This document shows positions 36,018 to 48,130 of a DNA stretch of 64,000 nucleotides, piece by piece. The translations under genes and the position numbers were made by a program. Where the stretch lies: the NCBI RefSeq assembly GCF_949628265.1, contig NC_088790.1, positions 4,964,545 to 5,028,544 on the forward strand. Reading direction: 5' to 3'. This DNA is from Cloeon dipterum (Eukaryota; Arthropoda; Insecta; Ephemeroptera; Baetidae). The notes beneath the pieces are model-generated. The model had not been told where the DNA came from. It did not search any database and saw only the letters and a program-made list of their open reading frames with translations. Each line of letters begins with the position of its first letter. Position 1 is the stretch's first letter.

Positions 36018-36033
36018 GCTCGTAATTACGAGC
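36018..36033. promoter_or_regulatory. 16-bp perfect palindrome with TAATTA core
   Basis: GCTCGTAATTACGAGC is a perfect inverted repeat centred on TAATTA, the homeodomain core. It lies in a locally GC-rich block between ARB2A and seven-up. A regulatory role is inferred only. Confidence 0.35.
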
Positions 36034-38779
36034 GCTCCGCGGCCGTCATTAGCGCGGCTGTGACACTTGTCGTCGTCGTGATTTCAGCTCGCGTGTGTCC
36101 AATTGGACAAAGCTGCGCGCTGGCCACCCGGAAGACGCGTTGATGGCACGAAGGCAGAGGACCAACCGCCTCTTCTGCGAACTCTGCCAGTGGCGAGTCG
36201 GCGTCGAGAAGACAACAAAATAAATGGACAGATGAAACGCGCAGTGCCGGGCAATTAGCAAAATATAAAAGTGTGCGTATGCCTCGTGTAGATCTCAAGG
36301 ACTGAATGAGTTGACGATGCTTTTAATTCACACGAAAGGGAAAAAGTAGCATTAATTTAAACTTGAAAAACTTTGTCCCTAATTTTTGTTTAGTTGAAAA
36401 ATATTTTAATATTTTTCATTTTTTCTCATCAGGTATTCTTTTCAATTATCATTTATTTTTTATGGTTTTAATCCATTCTCAAGCGAAGGAAAATCGCAAT
36501 AAATTTTCTTTGTTAAAATTTTTTCAGGTTATGAAGAATAAATGTACTTTTAAAATATTTCTATGTGGGTCGTTGATCAAATTTTTAAACCAACAACTTA
36601 AATAAAAATATGCATTTAGCGGATTATTATTAATTATTATAGACGCCAAAGAACGAAGGAGGAACTGCGATTGAGGTTTACAAAACATTGACAAGAGACA
36701 CAGAGGCTTGGGGGGCACGTCTCTCTAATTATACACCATGCATTGAGCGCAGATAAAGATCACGCAGAGTACATAAAACAAAAGGCAGTTCAGAGTGTGG
36801 TAAAAACTTATTTCTTTTAAAACGGGGATAAAATTCAGCTTAAGAGCATTGTGAAAAGGAAACGAAAAAACTTTGTTTGCTTTGTTACTTCTCTTCAATT
36901 AAAACATAAACAATTTTGTTAAAAGCTGTGCCTTGTATAGTTACTATCGAGATTTCAATGCTCACCTCTGCAATTACGCTACACCCTATACGCAGTGTCG
37001 GGTTTAATTAGCCGTGATACATACGCAAAAATGCTATTCTCGTCATTTTTAGGAGACAACCAGCCGTCCTTCATCAGATAAAAGTGTTAATTGAATATCA
37101 AGGCCACCTGGGCCAGGTCGAGTTTATGTTTCGTTGATTTCTCTAGTTCAGAGCGTATGCTGAGAGGAGCTTTTCCCTAATCTCCAATCTTTTTGCTCTT
37201 GTGACAAGGTGCACAAAATAGGCGTGATTTGATATGAAGTGCGAAACGACGGCTCATAAAATAAATGTCACACAAGAAGACTAGCTTTAATTGGTTGCTT
37301 CCTTTAAAATGTAGCTACTCTTTTATTATTGAGATTTATGAACTCTTGACTGTCGCTGTTAAGTCAGGGTTCGCATTCATTTGATTTTTCCGATAAAAAG
37401 AACGGCAGAAAATGTTCGGTTTTTCTAGACAAGAGCTATTTAATGATTTTTAATGTATGGCAAATTATCGATGAATATTTATTCATCGATATTTATCGAA
37501 TATTTATCCATCAGTTAAAAAAATCTAAGGAGGAAACAAACCTTCCCAAATTGTCCACAAAATTAATTTTCTAGACATGAAAATATGTTTAATGATTAAA
37601 TTTTACAGTAAAACTTTTTAAAAATTGTTTGCGTCGTTCAAATGTTCAATATTAAAAAATCTTGAGCTGGAAAGCTCTCAGGAAAAACAATTTTCATCTG
37701 AGAATGCCATTTCTCAACTTTGAATTAATTAAAAAATTAGAAAACCCCTGTGCAAAATTAAAACAAACTAATATTCTGAAGCACTTTTTCAGCAATTTTG
37801 CAGATTATTAAAAATTCGTACTTCTCATCAAGGAAATAGGATGCTGCACGTTATTTAATTTGGTAGACATTTATTCTTGCCAAAGGGCAGTTATTTCTAC
37901 CATTTCGTCAAAACCAGTTGTAATTTTTTTTTCGAATGTATGTTATTTGGTAGTCAATTAAAAAGCAGGTTTTATTTCTTTATCAATGACATTTTAATGA
38001 CACGTGTGTATACCTTTTTCTTCACAATATATTTGTATTATTTAAAAGTTTTACAATTATTGGTTTTGCATCTAGAGCGCGTTGCCTTTCCTCATTTTCA
38101 CAAAAAAAGTATGATATAGTTTACAAGTTGAGTGAGAAAGTGCGTTATGCTCTTTACAATGTACAAATATTTATTCACTTGGGCCACTTCTCTTCTACAA
38201 TCCGTGTCAGATTGATACAAAAGATGCACGCGCTGCTTGAGAAACAACAGAGCTTGAACCAACTATGCGTCGATGCCAATTTTTCAACAAATTGTCACTA
38301 TGCTTTATTTAGATTAATATGCACATTTCTTTACTTTTAATATAATTCGCAACACCAATCCTTCTATATGATCCTACCCTGGCAATTCTGCAGGCGAAGA
38401 GATGCGTTCCAGGATGAGTCTTTTGACTGCACAGAAATCGGGGCTTGTGACTATAATAAACAGACACGGCTCTTTACAATTCAACGAAAAACGATACCGT
38501 CTGCTGCAGTTGGAAAATCAACATCAATTGTACCCTTGGGGGCCTGACACCAGGATATTTGCAAATTTTGAATGCGTCGGCAAACCGTGAAAATTTTAAA
38601 TTATTAAAATTTGTCAAGTTGAAAAGCAGACTTTTAAAGCTATAAAACTTTTCAACCAGTTGAAATGGCACAAAAGTACATGTGTGAAATAATCCAAAAT
38701 TTGCAAACCAGCCAGACGGGGTCAGCAGGAGGAGGTACACCTATCAATAACAACAAAACAAAAAAGCAGGGAGCCTCCT

Positions 38780-38785
38780 TTTATT
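38780..38785 (-). terminator. AATAAA poly(A) signal of seven-up
   Basis: TTTATT on the plus strand reads AATAAA on the minus strand, about 250 bp after the seven-up stop codon. Confidence 0.45.
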
Positions 38786-38880
38786 GGAATTAACAAAGAA
38801 GAGGCCGGTCGGTCGGTCCGCGCGGAAAAGCGAGTGGAAAACGCATTGTCAGCAGCGAGTACAAAAATATGTACGAGAAT

Positions 38881-38905
38881 GAGAGCGAGAGAGAGAGAGA
38901 GAGAG
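38881..38905. repeat. (GA)n microsatellite
   Basis: A GA dinucleotide run in the presumed seven-up 3' UTR, which would be a CU-rich tract in the transcript. Confidence 0.85.
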
Positions 38906-39033
38906 AAACACGAGAGAGAGTTCCTTTATGCTCACTCAGAAAAGAGAAGCGTCTGTGCGGCGGTGTCGACCCCGCCGGGGAGCTAGGGCGGGGGTGGCGG
39001 AGCCGAGCACGCGATCTGGCGCCACATCGAGTG

Positions 39034-39308
39034 TCACATGGAGCTCATGTAGGGCCAGGAAAAGGAGCTGCCACTGAGCAGCATGTCCCTGATAAGTGTC
39101 TCGATCGGCGTTTTGCCCACCAGACGCACGAAGAAGAGCTGCTCGATCACCTGCGAGCTGACAGTGCGCAGAGATGGCAGCCGCAGCAGCAGCTTGCCGA
39201 ACCGCGTCGGCTGGTTCGGGTACTGCGTGCGGCAGTACTCCTCCAGCGCGCACTGCGACTTCTCCTGCAGACTCTCGATGTGCGCTACGTCCGACAGGCC
39301 GCAAGCAT
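39034..39308 (-). CDS. svp: seven-up / COUP-TF (NR2F) nuclear receptor, last coding exon
   Basis: Orphan nuclear receptor that controls neural, eye and heart cell fates in insects. This 275-nt exon follows a TTTCAG acceptor (phase 1) and encodes the end of the ligand-binding domain. [36 protein letters not shown] and [17 protein letters not shown] are near-identical to human NR2F1/2. The AF-2 helix 12 ([12 protein letters not shown]) is intact, and the C-terminus reads [14 protein letters not shown]. The DNA-binding domain and the rest of the ligand-binding domain are not recognisable in the following 24.7 kb, so those exons are beyond the window. Confidence 0.96.
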
Positions 39309-41349
39309 CTGAAAGCAGAACCAACAAAATTCGTTAGAACTCGGAAAATATTTATTTAATTTTATTTATAAAAAAAAACAGGAAAATCAAATTGTGTAAG
39401 TCATTTTCATCTATAATAAATTGTTCCATATAGCTTCAATTTTAATATGCATTTTTAAATCCTAAAACTTTTTTTAAAATTCAAATACAGAAAATGATGT
39501 GTGTGATAAAAGATGAAAATGAAACAGTTCCCGTTATTCCTACATCTATTCGGGATTTAAAATTCTTAAAACGTTTTTAGAATCTTCTCGGTGAGTCAAA
39601 GAAGCGAATGATGTGCGATTTTCATACTTTTGGTTAAATTCGTGATTGTTCCATGATATTTCAACCAAAAAGTGCTCTGGAAAAATCGCAAGCAGAAATT
39701 TAACGGTTTGTGGCAGAGTATTATAATTTTTCATAAAATCTAACTTTATTTTGGCTTATTTCCAAACTTTTGGAGGCTTTAATAAATTGCTGGAAATTGG
39801 GGACTGGGATATCTTCCAGCATACATTTCCAATTTCTTCAGCATTCTAATTATTGCAGCGATGAAATATTTGCAAATTTAAAAAAAATAAGGAATTTTCC
39901 GGAACATAAAAATTTGAGTAAAAGAACTTTTTTTAAATTCGATTTTCACTCTCCCCGTCAAATCCTACTTTAACACCTTCGCAAAGAATAGTCTCATTTG
40001 ATGCACTACGAAACATTTATTTAAACTCCTCTACATTCCACATGGAGAATTTTAAAGGGCAAAAAGCAAATCTGAAAATGACTTCCCTGATTCATGAAGA
40101 ATTTTTTGACGATTTCATATCATGAAAATGTACAGTCATTAGAATAAAATGACCCTCATCACAGAGTTTCTCAGAAGCTTCAAGAGTCAATAAAAATCGT
40201 GAGCGCGTTCTTCCCCCTTTCCTCTCTTGTTTCCATTTCTCGATAGCCACGAGCGCAGAGTTGGATTTTTCACCAGTTTATGAGAAAAAATCGTGGCCGC
40301 CACCGCGAAAAGGATCTCAATTGAGAGCAGATTTCCGCCGCTCCGTTAGACACAAAAGATTTGAATGGTAAAAATAAAAACACACACCAAATTAGTGGGA
40401 AAAAATAAGTAAATAAATGAAAGCTGTTGTATAAGCTTCCTATAATTTCAATGGAAAATCGTGACGGCGGAGAACAGAAAAGCAGGAGCAAATAACAGAG
40501 CATGATAGTTCCAATAATGGACATCAAAAGCCATAAGACGGAGTTGGTTCGGAATGGCCGAGAGATGCGTTTTATTGTCGCGTCACGACTGCAGCATATA
40601 AATTTGTGCTTTTATGCAACTCTCCTCTCTCTCGCTCATATTTTGCCGAGTTGTTTTCGCCGTCCGCGCGCAATCAACGAGTATGCGCGCGAGAGAGAAA
40701 AAGAGGAAAAAAGCCGCTTCGCTGTATAAGATATTATATTGTTCTTGATGCGGTGGGACGGGTATAACAAAGTTAAATTGCAGCACGTGTCCCCGAGGAT
40801 TGCGTCACTCGCGGCGCCGTGAATCACATCGCGAGATCGAGACGAGGGCGACGAGAGATGCGCTCTGTGCGATATGCAACGTGTGCGATTAGGATGCAAG
40901 ACACGCGGCTTCTCTGAAAATTGATTTGATTGGACCCAATTGATGCGTCTCGGCAAGCCTCCTTGCACACTAAAAATATATGCTTCGAAAAAAGTATTCT
41001 AAAAAATGAATTTTTTGCAAATACTATTTTTATATTGTACAAAAATTAAAGATTTGTATTACAGTTGTCAGTAGTATGATCAAAGAGTCGGTTTAAAACT
41101 CAATTTTCAAGAGGATAATCGGTTGCACTTTCTATTTATTTTGCCAAGAACCATCAGTGAAAATATATGTTTGTTTCTTTTTGCATTTAAACGATAAAAT
41201 AATCGAATTTCATGAGACTTTCAATGGAAAAATGACTGGAAATTTGAAGTGCATTTCATATCGAAAAACAAGTCCAGTGGATTCTCTGAGAAAAGCGCAA
41301 AAAATCGTGGGGATTTTAAAATGAGGGCAAATTTCTTCAAAAACTAAAA

Positions 41350-41810
41350 AATGACCAGCCCGTTGGCTCGCATTGTTAAGACACTCTCAGGAGTGTCAAA
41401 GCAATGAGAGGTATTTGAGCAGTTCGGAGATCTAATACTGGCTACCCAATGTCAGAAATGGCAAAAAGTGGTTAGTTTAGTGACTCGAATTGCTCAAATT
41501 GCTCAACGGGCTGGGAGGCGCACCGGCGCCGACTCGCTACTTGCTGGTTTGCACCTTTCCAGCATGCGTGATTTGGCTTCACGGGACAAATGTCTAGCGT
41601 TTCAATGTAGTCCTCGGTGCGGAGGCAAGTGGCCCTTGAGTGAGCTGGGTCCCTGTGCGGCCTGGTGCGCCCATGTTATCCGTTCGCGGTGTTATTGGGA
41701 CCCAGGTTTCAGCATTCGTGCTAGTGCAGTGCGCGCCCTTCCCGGTCCTCCGGTCCTCGGACAGGGATAAAATGAGCAAAAAAAAAAAAAAAAAAAAAAA
41801 ATACGAAATT
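41350..41810 (+). mobile_element. diverged interspersed repeat with A-rich end, copy 1
   Basis: This copy ends in GATAAAATGAGC followed by a run of about 25 A (41779-41803). It aligns in order with 47820-48130 through CAGGAGTG(T/C), TGGCTRCCCAAT, CAACGGGCTGG, GGGACAAAT and CCCATGTTAT..GCGGTGTTATT. A poly(A) end suggests a retroposon such as a SINE. I could not assign a tRNA-like head. Confidence 0.65.
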
Positions 41811-44800
41811 AAAAAGTATTGTAACTCGCTGGAAAACTCGCAGGAATTAAAAATTGGGAGCGTGGTTTCCAGGAAAATTGAAAAGAGGGGTGGTTCGTGT
41901 CTCAAAGGCGGGAAAAATTGTCAAATTCAGAGATTTTCTGCTAAATTCCTGATTAAATTATCTCGATTTGATGATTTTGCAAATATATCAGGAAAAATCC
42001 CAAAATACATCGATCGCTTCTGATAAAAGCATAATGATCAATAAACCTTAACCCGCTCAATCATTTAATGCGTCTCTCCTCCATATAGTTTTGACGTGCT
42101 CGAGGCCCTCATGCAGCATGCGGAGATGACAAAAGGTCGCTTGATTTTGTGTGTAAAAGAGGCGCGTTATGAGGGCCCCATAATTTGATTTTAAATAACA
42201 AGAGGGGAATCGGTTTCACCCTTATGCACCCAGCACGGAATTAAACCCCCGCGTGCGTTTTTTAAGTTTGCGGCACTTTTTTCTCTCTACGAGCGTCGTC
42301 CTTTGATAATATACGCGTACGCCTCCCAAAAGTCTGTGTGAACGCAAATCGAACTATCCGTGCGTGTCATCCGTCCCATCTCGGCGCGCACAAAGCCGCG
42401 CCGAGCACAAGGGGATTAGAATTTGTCTTTTTGATATTAAAACACCCTTGTGGACGCATTATATCGGACGAGGTAATCAAGCGGAAAAGCTGCTAGAGAG
42501 AAGAGAGTGCGTTCTCTCGCCTGAGAGAGGATCGCATTCGCGTCAGGTCAGCGAAATGACCGCCAAGGAAAATCGAAAATTGAGGTATTTTGCGCCAATA
42601 AAGTTAGATTTAAGAAAAATCAGTAAATACTAGGTTTGTAAACGTTAAAATTTACATTCATTTTGTAAAAATACCTACGACAGTTTTCACTGTTCTAAAA
42701 TACAAATTAATAATTTTTATTTCTGAAGAAATTTGTAAGTAGGGAAGGGCACCAGTTAAGGAAAGACTCCTACTCGAATTTCACTCTTTCGACGCAGCTG
42801 ATTTATGAAAATTAGTGTAACATCTTTTGTGAGTCGCTCCTCGTGGCATGCATGGAAATTAAACGGGAGTGTGTGTGGACGTCTTTAATTGAGCGTGGAG
42901 ATAAAAAGATGATGTCACACGCGCTGCTGGTCGACCGACCGGCGCTGTCCTAATATCAACGCTCTCGTGCCTGTCACGTTAATCTGTTTAAATTCATCAG
43001 CTCATTTGTCTCAATTTTTCATCTCGGCCGTAAAGTGGCGGCGTCGAACACGCAGCACTCGTCGCGGCGGCTGAATTTCCCACTATAGGTGAAAGTCTCA
43101 ATTTCAAGCAAATTTCACGCACATAATTTGATGAATTATGACCGATTAGAGCAGGTCTGATTCAAATGACGTGGAAGGGAGCAGAGGTTGAAAAATACCC
43201 GGGCGCAAAAAGAGAGCATCCTTGGCTCCATTCCCACTCATCGATTATCGCATAAATCGGACATAAAGTGCAGGTGCCGAAATGCGAGAGCAGAATCTGC
43301 GCTTTTTGCGGCCGGTATCCCCGATTCAAGCAGCGGTCGAGCCCGCAGGCTCGCTGTAAGGTCACAAACGTCATGCATATTCAATTCGCTGCTGCCGAGT
43401 GCGCGCGAGGAAGGCAAGCAAGCAAGCACACTCACTCTGTCATCAAGCTTTGTTACACTTTAATTCGCGTTTTACAATTCTGATTGCCCAGCGGATCCCG
43501 GCGCCGAGAGGGATGGATGCCACGCACACAGGGACACGACTGCTGGGTGTCAAAAAGAGAGCCCTCTGCGGAGGCTGATTTTTCGCTTTCTTGGGATTCA
43601 AAAATCACTATCGCAATGGAAATTAAAAATATCACTTTTTAAATGTGGGTGTTATTCCCCATAAAATAAAAAATAAGGCGGGAAAATAGTAAAATTTGAC
43701 CTGGTTTCTGAGATTTTCGATAAAATCCTTAGTATAACATAAATTTATTTGGTTTTGCAGAAATAATCGAAAATAACCGATTTACAAAATGAAGTTTTCC
43801 CGTCCTTAGCGATTTGCATTTCATTTCTACCAAAACTGCAACCACGCAGGGCTCTAATTCTCAAAGACGCGCGGCTGGTGTTGGGTGGGGGATTGTTTGC
43901 TTGAATTTTGAATTTTGACGGACCTGAGCGCAGGGGACTTTATGTGGCAGGCAAAATGCAATTAGCCCCGCGGTTGGTAAGGGAAGCGGTCACTTTTGCC
44001 AGGCACAAAAGAGCAGCTGTTGGAATCTTGTTAAAAGCAGGGCCCTCTCTCGCACTTAATGTATGCAATTCCGAATTTTCCGCGCGACGGACTGTTTGCA
44101 TTTCGCTCTCTCTCTCACTCTCTCTCCGCCTTCTCTTTGCTCAATCAATCACGCGGCGGCGGGACGGACAGAGAGTGGACCGAGCAGCAGCACCCGGCGT
44201 GGTCGGGCAAGCCGGCCGCAACCACAACGGTCTTGGCTTGCGGGGTTTTAATTAGTGTGTATTGTGCATTTCCATATTCTGTCACCCAACACTTTCTCGT
44301 CATTTCCTCTGCGTTGCTGCTCGGCCCCGCAGGCCACTCTTATTAGCATATTTACACAGCAACACACAAAAATCAATAGCGACGAGCACTGACCCCGGGG
44401 GCCCTTTTTTCCCCAAATTCAAAAGCCGAGAGCAGAGACAAACGCTCCGCACTCGTCGGACAAAAGAATAACGTTTTGACTCGCGTACGTCTGTCACTCG
44501 GCTGAAGAGTAATTTGACTTTAAAATCTCTTCTCTTTTTTTTTAAAACGGCGAGGAGATGAGACAAAAAATCGCCCCGTCGCCTCATATTGTAATCGAGG
44601 TTGATGCGCGAGGGAGGGTGAAAATGTAATCTGCTGACTTGACACTGAACCTCCCCATTGATGTTAAAAAGGAAGGTTCATTCGCCCTCTTGTAATGCAG
44701 AGACTCCTTATTTAACGCTCAATATCTCACTCTGTGTGGTGGTGGTGCTGCGGCGGCGGCGACGCCAGCGGAGATGGATATTGTTCGCAAATTAAAAAAG

Positions 44801-45485
44801 AGCTAGAGACATTTTCTATACGCACAAAGACAATCGAAATCTGAGCCTCGTGACTTTTCGCCTTGTGCAATGCGTGACCGTCGGAGCGTGAAAACACATG
44901 TTAAAGCAGCGGGAGCTGCGAGAGAAGTTAAAGACAGACTCATTTTGTATTGATTGCGCAGGAAAACGTGTCTTTTAAAGGGCATCACTTGGGAGCGAGA
45001 CAAATAATGTGGGAAAACATTAAAAGAGAAACTTAATGAACAGTAAAATTGTTCTGCTTGAATTCCTCCTTTGTAACTTCAGTACTTTGTATTACAATTC
45101 GAATGCAAATTATTTATAAATGTATGAGACATTGATTTTCACCCAAATAAAAGTAAAAATTGTGTAAAATATTTTCGAGCCAAAAGGAGGACAGCAAAAT
45201 TTATCTTTCCCATGGATTAGAAGGCTTTAGAAATTTTTGCTAGATTTTAATGCTATTATTCAATTGTCTGAATGCCCAGCTGCGAGGCACATTCGGTAGC
45301 TTTTAAACCGCGCCGCACTTGAGCGAAGTGTGCAAATGCCTGGGTCAAAAATCGTGCACCCATCAATTTATTTCCACCTAAAGCCGCTTTTAATTTTATG
45401 CAAACAGACGAGCTCGCTCTATCCTCTCGGCGTCTCGAGAGCAATAAATTCGAGGATTGCCTCCTTTTTAATAAACCGCCGACGT

Positions 45486-45512
45486 GCAGCAACAGCAGCA
45501 GCAGCAGCAGCT
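45486..45512. repeat. (CAG)n-like trinucleotide run
   Basis: A short CAGCAACAGCAGCAG-type array in noncoding DNA. Confidence 0.8.
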
Positions 45513-47639
45513 GGAAAAGGTTCGCTAACCTTTGCTGACCCGAAGGTGAGGGCCAAGGCCGTTTTTACTACGAGTGTGCAGGGTGACCCGCGAGTCAAAG
45601 GTGGCGTCAGCACGCGACAAACGCGCCCTCGCCGCGCACGAATTCGGCGGCAGAGGGCCCGCGGGCGGCTGGAGATGCACTTGTCTGCCATTTTTCAGCA
45701 GAGTGGCTGCCGTTATTGTGCCTTATTTACACCGCCGCGGGGCACACCTGACACTCTTCACATGGTACAACGCCCTCTCAACCAAAGGTCACGACTCTAA
45801 TATATACCGGTCCGGCCGAGCAGCATCTCTCTCCGCGCGCGCATCGGAATCTTCCGCCTCCTCCGTAATGACCTTTTGGCTGGAGCACGAGCTGCACACA
45901 TCTCATTGTTCGCGGCGGCCGAGTGTGTGTGTGTGTGTGTTTTTTTGTCCGTGCAGCTCTCTCGTTCCATGGGAAAATGCGATTCGGCTTGTCCCTCTTC
46001 CGTTCATCTGCGCTGATTCTGGGTCAGAAATCTTAATTGGGATTGAGGGCGGTCTGCCACAGCCACGCGAGCTTCGAGAAATTTATTTTAATCCTTTATT
46101 TTGTATGCGGCAAGCTGTCTTTAAATTGACCTCTTGTGCACTTCTTGGAAAAGACGAATTGCGATTAACAAAGAGAGAAAACGGATCTTTTTCTAGAACG
46201 GAGAACCGGACAGCACGCGTCATGTGCGGTCAAATCTATACCGATTATTTTTGCAAAAGGACCCTGGCGTCAGGGTAGCCCCTGTATTAATTTCCATGTA
46301 TAGGCCACCTTAACGACGCCTGACGGGTTATTTATGGGTTCGATCTTCAAGATCTAACACACCGTTGGAGCGGTCAAATCGAGAGCTTTCATGCAGAAAA
46401 TGTGCGATTTGACCCTTTGGAATCCATCAGGGAACGAACACAGGAACGAGATTTGGGATTATGAGATTCCGGGTTGAACTGCGAGCCACTTCAAGGGGCA
46501 GGGTTCACTAAACAGACTTATCCTTTGCTTATTTTTGATTGGTTTCTTTCAACTCTTAGTGGCAAAACTTGTCAGTCTTCTAAATGGAGACGTCGTCTAA
46601 ATTTAAAGTAGCTGACTTGCAGTCGCACGTACGTACAAGTGACGTTGTGGCATTTGAACTCGATTGCACTCTCGGGGCCATCGGACATCTCGTTCCGATT
46701 GAAAAGCAGTTTATCTTGGAACAACAATCGATTAGCTTATTTTTTAATCCTTTCAAAAGGCGTGGGTTTTGTCCTTTCGGGCCAATTTATTTTGACGTCT
46801 CGTTAAAATTTTCGCACTGCCGACTGGCGAAAATGTTACTTGGTAAAGTAATCCAGGCACTTCTTGCACTGTCACGACCTTTTTTTTATCCAAGCGAGCA
46901 GAATATCAAAGACAGAAAGAAAGAACATAACATAGAAAAACTCTTCTTTCTTTATTCTCTCCTGGCTGCTGCCGCCGCTGCTGCACAGCTTTCCGATTCT
47001 CCCCTTGAAATAAAAAGACGCCAGAACAAGCTGACGCGATGTGCAAATAATGATTATAAATGTGGGTTTCATTTTTAGATGCTGTCCAAAGGGCGCGCAG
47101 ATAAATCACAATAAAATGAAGAAGTCTATGCCTCCGAGATTAGCACCCGAGACTTTTCCCGTTCCTCCCGCTCGTTGCATGCGCACAGTTAACTGACGCT
47201 GCATGACGTGTTAGATGAACTTTCTGCCTGCTGCAGGATATAATATGCATGCTGCATTATTTCCGAGTTAAAAGCTAATCTCCCTTTGCTTGCGAGTGCT
47301 TTTTAAATGATTCTGCTTGAACTTAGGGAAACTGAATTCCGCTGCTCCGTTTACGAAAATACGACAATGACTCTTATATTTGCTGGAAGAGCAGTCTAAA
47401 TAATTCATGAAAATACTCTTCTTCAAACCGTTACACTTCTGCACGGGATTCTCCCACAACATTTTTTGTCTGGAAAATTTTGGACAAAAAACATCCAAAC
47501 GTTTATAAAAATTGCACGTCATTCTATTCGACTCATTGAGCAGATTCCAAAAATGTAACGTTTTGAAATGTGACCCTTTTCCAAGAAATTATGGCAATTT
47601 GAAATTTCTTAAAATTTTAAATTTTGGGGCAAACCATAA

Positions 47640-48130
47640 AAATAACAGTCAAATTGCCATCTTTTATCAAACACCATCGAATGGTAGTGAAAAAAAAACA
47701 CAATAATCTGCGGATTAAAAGGAGCAAAATTGCACACCACTTTTGAAAGTAGGAGAACTTAGGCAATTTGCTTGGCACAAATGTCAAGAAATTGCATTTA
47801 AAATTTTCTGGCTCTTTGGCTAACATTGCTAGGGCATTTTCAGGAGTGCTAAAGCAATAATGGGAGATAAATTTGAGGATTTCTGGGGTTTCTTCCTGGC
47901 TGCCCAATATGTCATAGATGTCAAAAGGTGGTTAATTAGGCGACTTGAAATGCTCCCAAACTCAACGGGCTGGTTTTCACACCTTAGGGACAAATTTCTG
48001 GCGTTCCAACAAAAGGTCTCAGTGCAGGGAGGTGAAAAGATAACCAAATTGGGTCATAGCTCCTCTGCAGCCACTCGGGGCCCCATGTTATTCGCTTTGG
48101 CGGTGTTATTTGGACTGAGCAGAGATTCTA
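47640..48130 (+). mobile_element. diverged interspersed repeat, copy 2
   Basis: The segment 47820-48130 is a diverged copy of 41350-41810 in the same orientation, without an obvious A tail. The preceding 47640-47770 block resembles 32520-32600 (CCATCTTTTATC, GCGGATTAAAA). The element may therefore be longer than the part shared with copy 1. Confidence 0.6.

Larger units (their letters stand above)
31771..39033. other. convergent intergenic region, ARB2A (+) to seven-up (-)
   Basis: ARB2A has AATAAA at 32012-32017. The seven-up side has AATAAA on the minus strand (TTTATT at 38780-38785), about 250 bp past its stop. Between them I see no convincing gene. The block at 32500-32600 resembles 47640-47770. 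The segments at 33540-33600 and 33820-33880 share an AATCTGAACAAAAAT word. A GC-rich stretch at about 35970-36200 contains a perfect palindrome. A (GA)n run lies at 38881-38905. Confidence 0.5.

Noticed and set aside
45574..46278. 234-residue plus-strand frame
   Set aside because: It needs a non-ATG start and is Cys/Arg/Ser-rich with microsatellite translation. It lies in a GC-rich block where several frames are open.
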